A stretch of DNA of 9,376 nucleotides from Patescibacteria group bacterium UBA3458 (GTDB taxonomy: Bacteria > Patescibacteriota > Minisyncoccia > Phycocordibacterales > UBA2100). Location: assembly GCA_002378745.1 (NCBI GenBank), contig DFRR01000001.1:21594-30969 (forward strand). Reading direction: 5' to 3'. The position numbers and the translations under genes are program-made. The notes below the pieces were generated by a model. The model was not told the DNA's origin. It saw nothing but the letters and a program-made list of their open reading frames with translations, and did no database searches. This document shows, piece by piece, positions 1 through 6,156 of this stretch. Numbering within the stretch: the first letter of the stretch is position 1; every line of letters starts with the position of its first letter.

Positions 1-778
1 GACTGTGAAAGGAAAGTGCTGCTACAATCCCATCCGTACATACAAGTTGAGGTAACGCCGCAAGTGCTTCGCGAAGCGCACCGAGTTCATCGTTCACCGC
101 AATGCGCAACGCCTGGAAGGTTTTGGTTGCAGGATGTCTCTTGCCATGTCGATACGCAGTCGGCACCGCGGCCTTCACTAGTGTTGCAAGCTCAGCTGTT
201 GTCGCTATCGGTTTCTCTTCGCGAGCAACAACAATTGCACGTGCAATACGACGTGAGAAACGCTCACCACCCCATCCAAAGAGGACATCTGCGATATTTT
301 CTTCGGCCCATTCGTTAACGATTTCATGCGCAGTAAGTGTCTCTTCGGTGACAGTGTCGCTTAACGTCATAAGAAGTGGTTCCTCACGGTCGAAGCTGAA
401 ACCACGTCCGGAGCTTTCGAGTTGGTCACTGCTCCAACCAAGATCGAAAAACACTTTGTCCACCTGCGTGATGCCACGGGCTTCAAGCTCGGTTGCGAGT
501 GAGCGAAAATTTGCGTTGATGAGTGTTACCTGTGCGGCAGTGTCCGTAAACTGATTCTCTGCACGAGCAAGTGCACTAGCATCCGTGTCAAAGGCAACCA
601 GGTGCCCGTCGGTACCCAATTGCGCGGCGAATGCGTTGCTGTGCCCACCACCACCAAAGGTAGCGTCCACTACTACATCATTCTCTTGTATGTTCAGTAC
701 CTCAAGTACTTCTTGTAAAAGAACTGGAACGTGTCGGGTGTGTGTTGTTGTCGACGTCGAGCCGCTGGAGGATTGCAT
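1..778 (-). CDS. rsmH: RsmH, 16S rRNA (cytosine-1402 N4)-methyltransferase, 3' end cut by the window edge
   Basis: SAM-dependent enzyme that methylates N4 of C1402 in the 16S rRNA P site; formerly MraW. My own minus-strand translation from ATG 778 is open to base 1 (259 residues). The family is about 310 residues, so roughly the last 50 are missing. Visible motifs are HVPVLLQEVL (residues 16-25), SAM-binding DATFGGGGHS (38-47), FDLGWSSDQL (111-120), GRGFSF (124-129), GERFSRRIARAIV (171-183), HPATKTFQALRIAVNDEL (215-232) and the start of the FHS motif at the edge. Two spots differ from the common form: DLGWSSDQL for DLGVSSPQLD, and PLLMTLS (134-140) for PLDMRM. Residues 2-14 are a Ser/Thr-rich extension before the conserved core. 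ATG 778 is the only canonical start between an in-frame upstream TAG and the core. It has no nearby Shine-Dalgarno and lies inside an inverted repeat. It follows mraZ, as in a classical dcw cluster. Confidence 0.96.
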   Translation of the reverse strand, partial: MQSSSGSTSTTTHTRHVPVLLQEVLEVLNIQENDVVVDATFGGGGHSNAFAAQLGTDGHLVAFDTDASALARAENQFTDTAAQVTLINANFRSLATELEARGITQVDKVFFDLGWSSDQLESSGRGFSFDREEPLLMTLSDTVTEETLTAHEIVNEWAEENIADVLFGWGGERFSRRIARAIVVAREEKPIATTAELATLVKAAVPTAYRHGKRHPATKTFQALRIAVNDELGALREALAALPQLVCTDGIVAALSFHS

Positions 779-815
779 AATTTTGAGTGCGCATGACTAT
801 GGAAAATCCTCCAGC
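764..815 (-). promoter_or_regulatory. 11-bp inverted repeat enclosing the rsmH start codon (possible translational hairpin)
   Basis: On the minus strand GCTGGAGGATT (815-805) is repeated as its exact reverse complement AATCCTCCAGC (774-764), with a 30-nt loop. The 5' arm holds GGAGG (812-808), the only strong Shine-Dalgarno-like motif before rsmH. The 3' arm is codons 2-5 of rsmH, and ATG 778 sits in the loop next to the 3' arm. In mRNA the stem would bury GGAGG and the first codons. No U-tract follows, so it is not a typical terminator. The inverted repeat is seen directly; the control role is inference. Confidence 0.6.
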
Positions 816-816
816 A

Positions 817-839
817 ACTCGATGTAAACAACTTCGAGT
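817..839 (-). repeat. Small inverted repeat in the mraZ-rsmH gap
   Basis: ACTCGA (839-834) and TCGAGT (822-817) on the minus strand form a perfect 6-bp stem with an 11-nt loop. It ends 1 nt before the larger rsmH hairpin. A 10-bp palindrome, ACTAGCTAGT, lies at 859-868 just after the mraZ stop. Together these make the 95-nt gap rich in potential structure. No U-tract is present. Confidence 0.4.
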
Positions 840-873
840 GTGTAATTGTCTGTACGTAACTAGCTAGTAATCC

Positions 874-1308
874 TTATAAAACGCCTATCTCTCCCAATTT
901 CTCAGCCATTGCGTCACCTTGTTTCTCAATGTGCTCCTGGTAGCTGAGCCAACGCTTTTCATCCCAAATCTCGACCCGATCTGACACCCCGGCGAGGACC
1001 ACTTTGGTCTTCAAGGCGGCAAACTTTTTAAGATGCTCTGGGATCAAAACACGTCCGGTGCTATCAAGCGTTACTTCAGCGGCACCTGAGAACATAAAGC
1101 GGTTAAAACCTCGCGTATCTGCTTGTGCAAAACTCAGTTCTCGCAATCGTTTTGCTATCTCGGCCCATTCTTTGTCTGAGTAGAGAAATAGACAATTATC
1201 AAGTCCTCGCGTTATTACCAATTTCTTTCCGAGGGAATCCTTAAACTTCTTCGGCAACATGAGTCGCTTCTTTTCGTCGAGTGTGTGTGTATATTCGCCG
1301 AGAAGCAT
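874..1308 (-). CDS. mraZ: MraZ, AbrB-fold transcriptional regulator of the dcw cluster
   Basis: DNA-binding regulator that forms ring-shaped oligomers and, where studied, represses its own dcw operon. The 144-residue length is normal for the family. It has the two tandem MraZ/SpoVT-AbrB half-domains: residues 1-50 with GEYTHTLDEKKRLMLP (motif DxxxR at D11/R15) and residues 75-120 with AAEVTLDSTGRVLIPEHL (D82/R86). Start ATG 1308 gives the usual MLLGEY N-terminus; no strong Shine-Dalgarno precedes it. It is the first gene after a terminator and has its own promoter region with GTGGGA boxes, so it probably controls itself and rsmH downstream. Stop is TAA. The gap to rsmH is 95 nt, longer than usual for this pair and containing inverted repeats. 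Identification is secure; autoregulation rests on family knowledge plus the boxes upstream. Confidence 0.97.
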   Translation of the reverse strand: MLLGEYTHTLDEKKRLMLPKKFKDSLGKKLVITRGLDNCLFLYSDKEWAEIAKRLRELSFAQADTRGFNRFMFSGAAEVTLDSTGRVLIPEHLKKFAALKTKVVLAGVSDRVEIWDEKRWLSYQEHIEKQGDAMAEKLGEIGVL

Positions 1309-1330
1309 AGGTTTCTTGTTATTTTTCTAC

Positions 1331-1377
1331 TCCCACTCTTTCCCACTTAATTGATATTTTACTACACTTCGTCCCAC
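1331..1377 (-). promoter_or_regulatory. Putative MraZ operator: three GTGGGA boxes
   Basis: On the minus strand GTGGGA occurs at 1377-1372, 1346-1341 and 1336-1331. The last two are exactly 10 bp apart, and the first is 31 bp (about three helical turns) from the second. E. coli MraZ binds TGGGN repeats separated by 5 nt, which gives the same 10-bp period. The boxes lie 23-69 nt before the mraZ ATG. One falls between the proposed -35 and -10, and two lie just after the predicted transcription start, as expected for repression. Confidence 0.7.
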
Positions 1378-1386
1378 ATATGTAAA
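1356..1386 (-). promoter_or_regulatory. Candidate mraZ promoter
   Basis: Minus-strand -10 hexamer TAAAAT (1361-1356) with TTTACA (1386-1381) as a -35, 5/6 to consensus but with a long 19-nt spacer. It predicts a start near 1349 and a leader of about 41 nt. It sits in the AT-rich gap after the HAD-gene terminator, where a new transcription unit must begin. The -10 is more convincing than the -35. Confidence 0.45.
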
Positions 1387-1390
1387 ATAC

Positions 1391-1399
1391 TTATCCACA
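1391..1399 (+). promoter_or_regulatory. Perfect DnaA-box 9-mer beside the mraZ promoter
   Basis: TTATCCACA on the plus strand is an exact match to the classical DnaA box (TTATNCACA). It ends 5 bp or less upstream of the proposed mraZ -35. There is only one perfect box and no dnaA or dnaN nearby, so this is not evidence for an origin. If functional, it could link mraZ transcription to DnaA. Confidence 0.4.
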
Positions 1400-1412
1400 A
1401 TGAATACCTAAT

Positions 1413-1440
1413 AAAAAAATCCCGCCGAAGCAGGATTTTT
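1413..1440 (-). terminator. Rho-independent terminator after the HAD gene
   Basis: On the minus strand AAAAATCCTGC (1440-1430) pairs with GCGGGATTTTT (1425-1415) through an 11-bp stem with one G-U wobble, around a UUCG loop closed by C-G. T residues continue to 1413. It lies 25 nt after the HAD stop codon and separates that operon from mraZ. On the plus strand the wobble becomes an A-C mismatch, so the minus direction is favoured. Confidence 0.88.
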
Positions 1441-1464
1441 TAGAAATCTGATAGATGTAACTTG

Positions 1465-2064
1465 CTACGCGAGTGTATTGATTGAATCCAGTACTTCTTG
1501 AGTACTCGACACAATCTTGTAGGGGTTTCCTTTTTGTAATCGTTCCCTATCGTGAAATCCAAAATCAACAGCTATAGTTCGCACCCCAACACTATTTCCC
1601 TCAAGAACGTCACCCAGAGTGTCAGTAACAAAAATGCACTGCTCCGGTTGGAGGTTGTACGTACTAAAAAGATATTTAAACTTCTCTGCCTTTGAAGAAG
1701 AGAAGTTTGCTCCTAATATTTCTTTAAAGTAATCTAGTTTGTGACAGCTCAGAAAATCAGCGATATAATCCTCTCGACCACTTGAGACTATAAACAGGGC
1801 GAAGTTTTCATGTAACTTCTCTAATTCTTCGGCTGAGAAAAAGGGGTTCTGCGAACGTACATCTCTTAGATACTCTGCATAGAATTTTTTATATGATTCT
1901 TGTGTAAAAGGAATTTGTGGTGCCTCCAATACGTTCCCATCATGATGCGCTTTGAAGACTTCTTCATTAACACTGTGCCCAACATCTTCTACGATTTTTC
2001 GAATGAAATTGTAGGAGTCAATCAGAACTCCATCAAAATCAAAAACTGCAGTCGTTACCGCCAT
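1465..2064 (-). CDS. HAD-superfamily hydrolase, phosphoglycolate-phosphatase-like
   Basis: A probable cytoplasmic phosphomonoesterase of 199 residues. Motif I is FDFDGVLID with nucleophile D9 and acid/base D11. Motif II is VSSG near S94-S95. The motif III lysine lies in SSSKAEKFK (K125 or K128). Motif IV is FVTDTLGD, with acidic D148 and D152. Residues 15-85 form the helical C1-type cap position seen in Gph/PGMB-like members. The C-terminal part resembles the usual end of this family (VDFGFHDRERL, then a STQEVL-type segment). The substrate cannot be read from sequence; phosphoglycolate or another small sugar phosphate is only a family-level guess. It starts 9 nt after lysS, and AAAGGAG at the end of lysS lies 12 nt before its ATG, so it is co-transcribed and probably translationally coupled. 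It ends with TAG, followed by a strong terminator. Confidence 0.88.
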   Translation of the reverse strand: MAVTTAVFDFDGVLIDSYNFIRKIVEDVGHSVNEEVFKAHHDGNVLEAPQIPFTQESYKKFYAEYLRDVRSQNPFFSAEELEKLHENFALFIVSSGREDYIADFLSCHKLDYFKEILGANFSSSKAEKFKYLFSTYNLQPEQCIFVTDTLGDVLEGNSVGVRTIAVDFGFHDRERLQKGNPYKIVSSTQEVLDSINTLA

Positions 2065-2073
2065 GGCTAGAGA

Positions 2074-3531
2074 TTACTCCTTTGGTCGCATCAGCGGAAA
2101 GATTTGTGCTTCGCGTATATTTTTATCAAGCAAGAAACTAAACAGCCGCTCAGACACGCCAAATCCAAATGTTGGTGGCATGCCATACTCAAGTGCTTCA
2201 ACGTATTCCAAATCCGCCATCTGTGCTTCATCATCCCCTGCATCACGGAGTGATTGCTGGTGCACAAATCGCTCACGTTGATCTACCGGGTCATTAAGCT
2301 CACTAAATCCTTTACCCATCTCGCTTCCGGCAAGAATAATCTGGAACCGTTCTACCACACGTGGGTCTTCATGGTGTCGCTTTGCAAGCGGTTCCATATA
2401 CACCGGCACATTGATGAGGAATCCCGGCCCACCAAGAGTGCGTCGAATCTGCTTCCAGAGCATGTCTACGCCCCGCTCGAGTGTCACTTCACCAGTTGTA
2501 TCGAGATTGGCTTTCTTCAAAGCATTTTCAACTTGTGCAACAGTTGCTTCAAGTGGATCAATGTCAAAATGTTCTTTGAGCAATGTATTGTAGTCATATG
2601 TCTGCCATTCACCGGCAAGGTCAATATCAAATCCACGAATTGAGAACTTCGTTGTGCCAAATACTTCCTCAGCAATACGAATGTACATTTCGCGTGCCAT
2701 TCTCATTCCTTCTTGGTAGTCGGCATATGCCATGTAGCACTCCATCTGGGTATAATCCTGGAGATGTTCATTGGACATTCCCTCATTTCGAAAGATGCGC
2801 CCAATTTCAAACGTGCGTGGAATACCGGCAACCATGAGACGTTTTTGCCACAACTCTCCTGCTGAAATGCGAAGGTATACATCCATGTCGAGCGCATTGT
2901 GATGTGTCACGAACGGACGAGCCTCGGCACCTCCGGTTGTGTTTTCAAGCACCGGTGTCTCTACTTCAACGAAGTCGCGTTCCAGCAAGTACTGTCGCAT
3001 TGCATTCCAAAATTTTGAACGCAACCGAATCATCTCGGCAATGTCTTCATTCAAAAGAATATCAAGATACCGTTTTCGGAAACGTTCATCTTCGTCTTTG
3101 ATACCAAACCACTCATCAGGAATCTGCGCTAATGACTTGGTAAGCATACGCCACTCGCTTGCCAGCAAACTCTTTTCGCCGCGTTTACTGGTATGCGCAA
3201 CTCCGGTCACTTCGATAAAGTCACCGGTGTCTACCGTTTCTACAAATAATTCAAAAGCGTCACCAAGTGTATCGCTTTGAAACATCGCTTGAATCCGCGC
3301 AGTTCCATCAAACAAGTCAGCAAAAATAAGTCCTCCGTGTCGACGTAGCGTCATAATACGCCCGGCAAGGGTTTGTGGTTCCGCGTTCGCTTCAAGTGTC
3401 TCAAACGCGCCAAGAAATGCGACAATAGTGGAATTGCGTACGCTGCGAGCCGGATACGCATCAATTCCTCGTTCCGTGAGTTGTGCTATTTTCTTGAGTC
3501 GCTCTTCCCTAATTTCATCCAGCAATGACAT
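2074..3531 (-). CDS. lysS: LysS, class II lysyl-tRNA synthetase
   Basis: Charges tRNA-Lys with lysine in the cytoplasm. 485 residues from ATG 3531, close to the usual 490-510. It has an N-terminal OB-fold anticodon domain (about 54-130), motif 1 near YLLERDFVEVETPVL (181-195), motif 2 FEIGRIFRNEGMSNEHLQDY (241-260), the lysine-site region MEPLAKRHHEDP (379-390), GFSELNDPVDQRERF (408-422) and motif 3 GFGVSERLFSFL (456-467). Motif 3 is one residue shorter than the common GLGIGIDRL, but its arginine is kept. Motif 2 has HLQDYTQME where HNPEFTMME is common. These suggest a divergent lineage, not a broken enzyme. GTG 3537 in the same frame is an alternative start, but a good promoter ends 9 nt before ATG 3531, so the ATG is preferred. 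The HAD gene follows after 9 nt. Confidence 0.96.
   Translation of the reverse strand: MSLLDEIREERLKKIAQLTERGIDAYPARSVRNSTIVAFLGAFETLEANAEPQTLAGRIMTLRRHGGLIFADLFDGTARIQAMFQSDTLGDAFELFVETVDTGDFIEVTGVAHTSKRGEKSLLASEWRMLTKSLAQIPDEWFGIKDEDERFRKRYLDILLNEDIAEMIRLRSKFWNAMRQYLLERDFVEVETPVLENTTGGAEARPFVTHHNALDMDVYLRISAGELWQKRLMVAGIPRTFEIGRIFRNEGMSNEHLQDYTQMECYMAYADYQEGMRMAREMYIRIAEEVFGTTKFSIRGFDIDLAGEWQTYDYNTLLKEHFDIDPLEATVAQVENALKKANLDTTGEVTLERGVDMLWKQIRRTLGGPGFLINVPVYMEPLAKRHHEDPRVVERFQIILAGSEMGKGFSELNDPVDQRERFVHQQSLRDAGDDEAQMADLEYVEALEYGMPPTFGFGVSERLFSFLLDKNIREAQIFPLMRPKE
2077..2083 (-). promoter_or_regulatory. Shine-Dalgarno for the HAD gene, inside the lysS 3' end
   Basis: AAAGGAG on the minus strand lies in the last two sense codons of lysS, 12 nt before the HAD ATG. 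Apart from the distant GGAGG before rsmH, it is the only clear anti-SD-complementary motif before any start in this window. It supports translational coupling of the pair. Confidence 0.6.
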
Positions 3532-3540
3532 ATGCACATC

Positions 3541-3568
3541 ATTCTACAGAAAACGCCTGAGTTCTCAA
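3541..3568 (-). promoter_or_regulatory. lysS promoter, predicted near-leaderless
   Basis: TTGAGA (3568-3563, 5/6 to the -35 consensus), a 16-nt spacer and TAGAAT (3546-3541, 5/6 to the -10 consensus). The -10 ends 9 nt before ATG 3531, so transcription should start 2-3 nt before the start codon. It lies in the greA-lysS gap and allows lysS and the HAD gene to be expressed apart from the mre genes. Confidence 0.65.
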
Positions 3569-3593
3569 TGGGGCTTCTCTGGTAACCACTACG

Positions 3594-4067
3594 TTAAGAA
3601 ACTTTGATGATCTTGTACTTAATAACACCGTTTGGTGTATTAATGCTAAAAGTTTCTCCTTTCTTCTTCCCAACCATTGCCATACCAAGTGGTGACATGT
3701 GTGAAATTTTGCGATCACGCATATTTGCTTCAGCGGACCCAACGACTTCATACTCGCGTTCATCTTTATCACCAACTTTCATGATGGTTACGCGTGAGCC
3801 AATACGAATATCACTACTCTTTGAGTCCTTGTCAATAACCTGTGCTGTCGAAAGAATGTTTTCTAGCTGTTTGATACGCCCTTCAGTCGCTGCTTGTAGT
3901 TCACGAGCTTCTTGATACTCGGCATTCTCTGAAAGATCTCCGAGCGAACGTGCATATTCAAGCTGCTCTGCAATTTCTCGCCGTCGAGTTGAACGAAGAT
4001 GATCAAGCTCTTTGGTAAATTCTTCAAACTTCTCTCTGGTTAGATACTGGTCGTTTTCCTCATTCAT
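3594..4067 (-). CDS. greA: GreA, transcript cleavage/elongation factor
   Basis: Enters the RNA polymerase secondary channel and stimulates cleavage of backtracked transcripts. 157 residues from ATG 4067, matching the usual 158. The N-terminal coiled coil (about 8-76) carries the tip motif GDLSENAEYQEARELQ, with the conserved acidic D44 and E47 that coordinate the catalytic metal (E. coli D41/E44). The C-terminal FKBP-like domain follows (about 84-157), with ISHMSPLGMAMVGKKKGE and the closing YKIIKV segment. The frame extends upstream to a GTG at 4115. That start is rejected because the extra 16 residues are not family-like and a promoter lies between the two. It follows mrdA by 48 nt and precedes lysS by 62 nt. 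Its own promoter suggests expression independent of the cell-shape genes. Confidence 0.97.
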   Translation of the reverse strand: MNEENDQYLTREKFEEFTKELDHLRSTRRREIAEQLEYARSLGDLSENAEYQEARELQAATEGRIKQLENILSTAQVIDKDSKSSDIRIGSRVTIMKVGDKDEREYEVVGSAEANMRDRKISHMSPLGMAMVGKKKGETFSINTPNGVIKYKIIKVS

Positions 4068-4076
4068 AGTGGCAGT

Positions 4077-4105
4077 ATTGTATACTCGTGCGTGGTAAAA
4101 AACAA
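4077..4105 (-). promoter_or_regulatory. greA promoter, predicted near-leaderless
   Basis: TTGTTT (4105-4100), a 17-nt spacer and TACAAT (4082-4077). The -10 ends 9 nt before ATG 4067, so the transcript should start 2-3 nt before the ATG. No Shine-Dalgarno is present, which fits a leaderless start. It lies within the 48-nt mrdA-greA gap. Confidence 0.65.
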
Positions 4106-4115
4106 AGGGTAGCAC

Positions 4116-5861
4116 TTATTCGACTTCACCATCAGTACGAACCGGGTATTCTCCCCTTGCATAGGCTGGCTGTTCACGTACCATCCACTCAAAGAAGCTC
4201 CGTAGTGCTGGTGCTGCACCTTGTAGTGTTTCTGCTGGTGCTTTTTCAAGAACTGCCGCGAATGCGAACTGCGGATTCTCTGCTGGCCAAAATCCTACAA
4301 CCCAAGAGTTCATGTGCTCGTTATGTAGTCCGAGCTGTGCGGTACCGGTCTTTGCGGCAATGTCTATCCCGTGTACATTCAGTGCTGCAGCAACTCCTCT
4401 GTGCACGCTCTCTTGCATTCCTAAGCGGGCAACAGCCAAGTGCGTATCTGATATGCCCGTCGGCTTGGTTTCGGCTACAGTATCTTTCTGTAGATGTGGC
4501 GTAAGGAGTGTTCCTCCATTTCCAACTGCTGCAATGTATCGCACTGCCTGTATTGGTGTTACTAAAAAACCAAATTGTCCAATGGCCGTATGGTATGTAT
4601 TCCCAAGTCGCCACGGGTCATCTTCACCAAAGACACGCTCTTTCCACGATGGCGTTGGCACCACCCCAAGAGCTTCGGTATCAAGCGCAATGCCCGTTGG
4701 CTGACCAAGTCCGAATCTCGTTGCGTACGCAGCGAGGCGTTCTATACCCAATCCCTGTTGTTGCTGAAAGCCACCACCGACGATATAGAAATATACGTTT
4801 GAAGACACAGCCAGTGCATCAACTGCATCTACCCATCCCTGCGCACGCCAATCGCGAAATACTGAATCGTTTCCCGGCGAATACGGATTTGGGATGCGTA
4901 TTTCACCAGTTGAGAGAAATTCGGTACCGGGACGCACCAGTCCTTCCTGCAATGCAGCAGCAGCGATATATGGCTTAACAATTGAACCCGGAGTGTATTC
5001 ACCTACCACTGCACGATTCAGAAACGGTTGCCCTTTTTGGGTAGTGTAGGACTGAATTACCTTCGCATCAGTCCCGTCAGTCATCACCTGGGAAGAATAT
5101 TCCGGATAACTTGTCAGAGCGATTATCTCGCCACTATGTATGTCCATAATAATTCCTGCGCCGCCAACGAATCCGGCATTGCGTGCACCATTTCTGATTG
5201 CAGTAAACAATGCTTCTTGAATATTTGCATCAATGCTGAGCACGACGTCTTTCCCCTCCACTGGATTTGTAATGATATTTTGAGACTGTACATTGTTTAG
5301 TGCATCAACCTCGATTATGCGCATACCATTTTCCCCTCCAAGAGTCGCATCAAGTGTGCGCTCAAGTCCCGCCTTTCCAAGATATTCGGTACGCCACCAA
5401 AACCCACTGCTATCTTTCTCCGGATATCCAACAAAACCGAGAATGTGTGAGAAACCTTCTCGTGATGTGTACGTACGTAACGAGAATGTATCAAGGCCAG
5501 ATTCAGGATCGTCATTCTCAGCAATGGTGTTCCATACAAGCTCAATGCCGTTACGGTCGAACAACACGCCACGCTCTGCAAATAGTACTTCGTGATCAAG
5601 ACGATTTTGTTGCGAAAGTATCGCAATTGCCTCCCCACGAGTTACTTGTAAATTCCAAACTTGAAATAAGAAGACCGCAAGCACAAGAATACCAAACATA
5701 CCGACAGCCACCGGCACTCGTCCCTTTATTGAGCGTTCAACGCGCCCCTCAAACTGGTTGGTATCAAACGATGGTAGGTTAAAAGCGTCAAGAAGCACCT
5801 CGTCTGGATCAATAGAGGCGTTGCGCATACCGCGCACAAACTGCTTTTTATGCCCGAACAT
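4116..5861 (-). CDS. mrdA: Penicillin-binding protein 2, elongasome D,D-transpeptidase
   Basis: Cross-links peptidoglycan during side-wall growth, working with MreBCD and a RodA-type glycosyltransferase. 581 residues from ATG 5861. It has a cytoplasmic tail of about 48 residues, one membrane anchor (about 50-69), a dimerisation domain from FAERGVLFDRNGIE (94-107) and a transpeptidase domain from about 205. The active-site motifs are all present: S293-IVK (in TPGSIVKP), S353-S-N355 (in SSNVYFY) and K504-TG (AAKTGTAQLG). The common IGQG before the TP-Q motif is IGQF here (427-430). The frame runs on to 6110, but those 83 codons overlap mreD, lack family features and precede the normal tail and anchor, so ATG 5861 is chosen. 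mreD ends 28 nt upstream. Usually rodA follows mrdA in this cluster; here greA does. Confidence 0.94.
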   Translation of the reverse strand: MFGHKKQFVRGMRNASIDPDEVLLDAFNLPSFDTNQFEGRVERSIKGRVPVAVGMFGILVLAVFLFQVWNLQVTRGEAIAILSQQNRLDHEVLFAERGVLFDRNGIELVWNTIAENDDPESGLDTFSLRTYTSREGFSHILGFVGYPEKDSSGFWWRTEYLGKAGLERTLDATLGGENGMRIIEVDALNNVQSQNIITNPVEGKDVVLSIDANIQEALFTAIRNGARNAGFVGGAGIIMDIHSGEIIALTSYPEYSSQVMTDGTDAKVIQSYTTQKGQPFLNRAVVGEYTPGSIVKPYIAAAALQEGLVRPGTEFLSTGEIRIPNPYSPGNDSVFRDWRAQGWVDAVDALAVSSNVYFYIVGGGFQQQQGLGIERLAAYATRFGLGQPTGIALDTEALGVVPTPSWKERVFGEDDPWRLGNTYHTAIGQFGFLVTPIQAVRYIAAVGNGGTLLTPHLQKDTVAETKPTGISDTHLAVARLGMQESVHRGVAAALNVHGIDIAAKTGTAQLGLHNEHMNSWVVGFWPAENPQFAFAAVLEKAPAETLQGAAPALRSFFEWMVREQPAYARGEYPVRTDGEVE

Positions 5862-5889
5862 GCCTACAGTGTAAACCAGGTTATCCGTA

Positions 5890-6153
5890 TTATGAAGTCC
5901 AGAGCATTCGTGCCCGAATAGCCTCAGTACTGATTGTAGTGAGTAAGAATATTGGCGTATAAAAGCCGGCAAACAAGAATGGAGTGCCACTCGTATGTAT
6001 AAAAATAATATCCAATAGCACTCCGATACCGAGCACTGCATACGACCGCCCAAGGAGTAACCGAAATACGCCCGCCCCCACAATGATCCACCATACACCG
6101 CCGAGAACACCAGCTATACATACCCCTAACAATACCGAGCGGAGATAGAGCAT
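5890..6153 (-). CDS. mreD: Short MreD-like membrane protein
   Basis: 87 residues, very hydrophobic, with three likely membrane segments (about 5-28, 37-53 and 57-75). The segment GIGVLLDIIF followed by TPFLFAGFYTP resembles the MreD core, where an LLLD motif precedes a small-residue stretch and another helix. Position is the strongest evidence: it lies exactly between mreC and mrdA, starting 3 nt after the mreC stop and ending 28 nt before mrdA. Typical MreD has about 160 residues and five or six helices, so this is roughly half. No remnant of a second half is visible in the flanking bases, so it looks like a genuinely reduced form and not a recent truncation. MreD links MreC to the Rod complex in the inner membrane; that role here is inferred from context. 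Confidence 0.72.
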   Translation of the reverse strand: MLYLRSVLLGVCIAGVLGGVWWIIVGAGVFRLLLGRSYAVLGIGVLLDIIFIHTSGTPFLFAGFYTPIFLLTTISTEAIRARMLWTS

Positions 6154-6156
6154 ACG

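Noticed and set aside
102..554. Long plus-strand open frames over rsmH and other genes.
   Set aside because: They mirror clearly conserved minus-strand genes, have low-complexity Ser/Arg-rich translations and no recognisable motifs.
702..794. Short open frame (30 codons) starting at ATG 794, 13 nt after GGAGG and overlapping the rsmH start in another frame.
   Set aside because: Composition is not protein-like, the SD spacing is too long, and it overlaps conserved rsmH coding. It could matter only as a leader or if an indel error is present; no evidence for either.
1309..1464. AT-rich gap with a DnaA box considered as a replication origin.
   Set aside because: Only one perfect box, no dnaA/dnaN/rpmH nearby, and the gap is fully explained by a terminator, a promoter and MraZ boxes.
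3541..3593. Weak inverted repeat in the greA-lysS gap (TGAG-AA-CTCA) considered as a greA terminator.
   Set aside because: The stem is only 4 bp, has no proper U-tract, and overlaps the better-supported lysS promoter.
4068..4115. GTG start for greA at 4115.
   Set aside because: It would add 16 residues not seen in GreA and include the greA promoter as coding sequence.
5862..6110. Upstream extension of the mrdA frame by 83 codons.
   Set aside because: It overlaps mreD in another frame, has no PBP2 features, and the normal short tail plus membrane anchor starts at ATG 5861.
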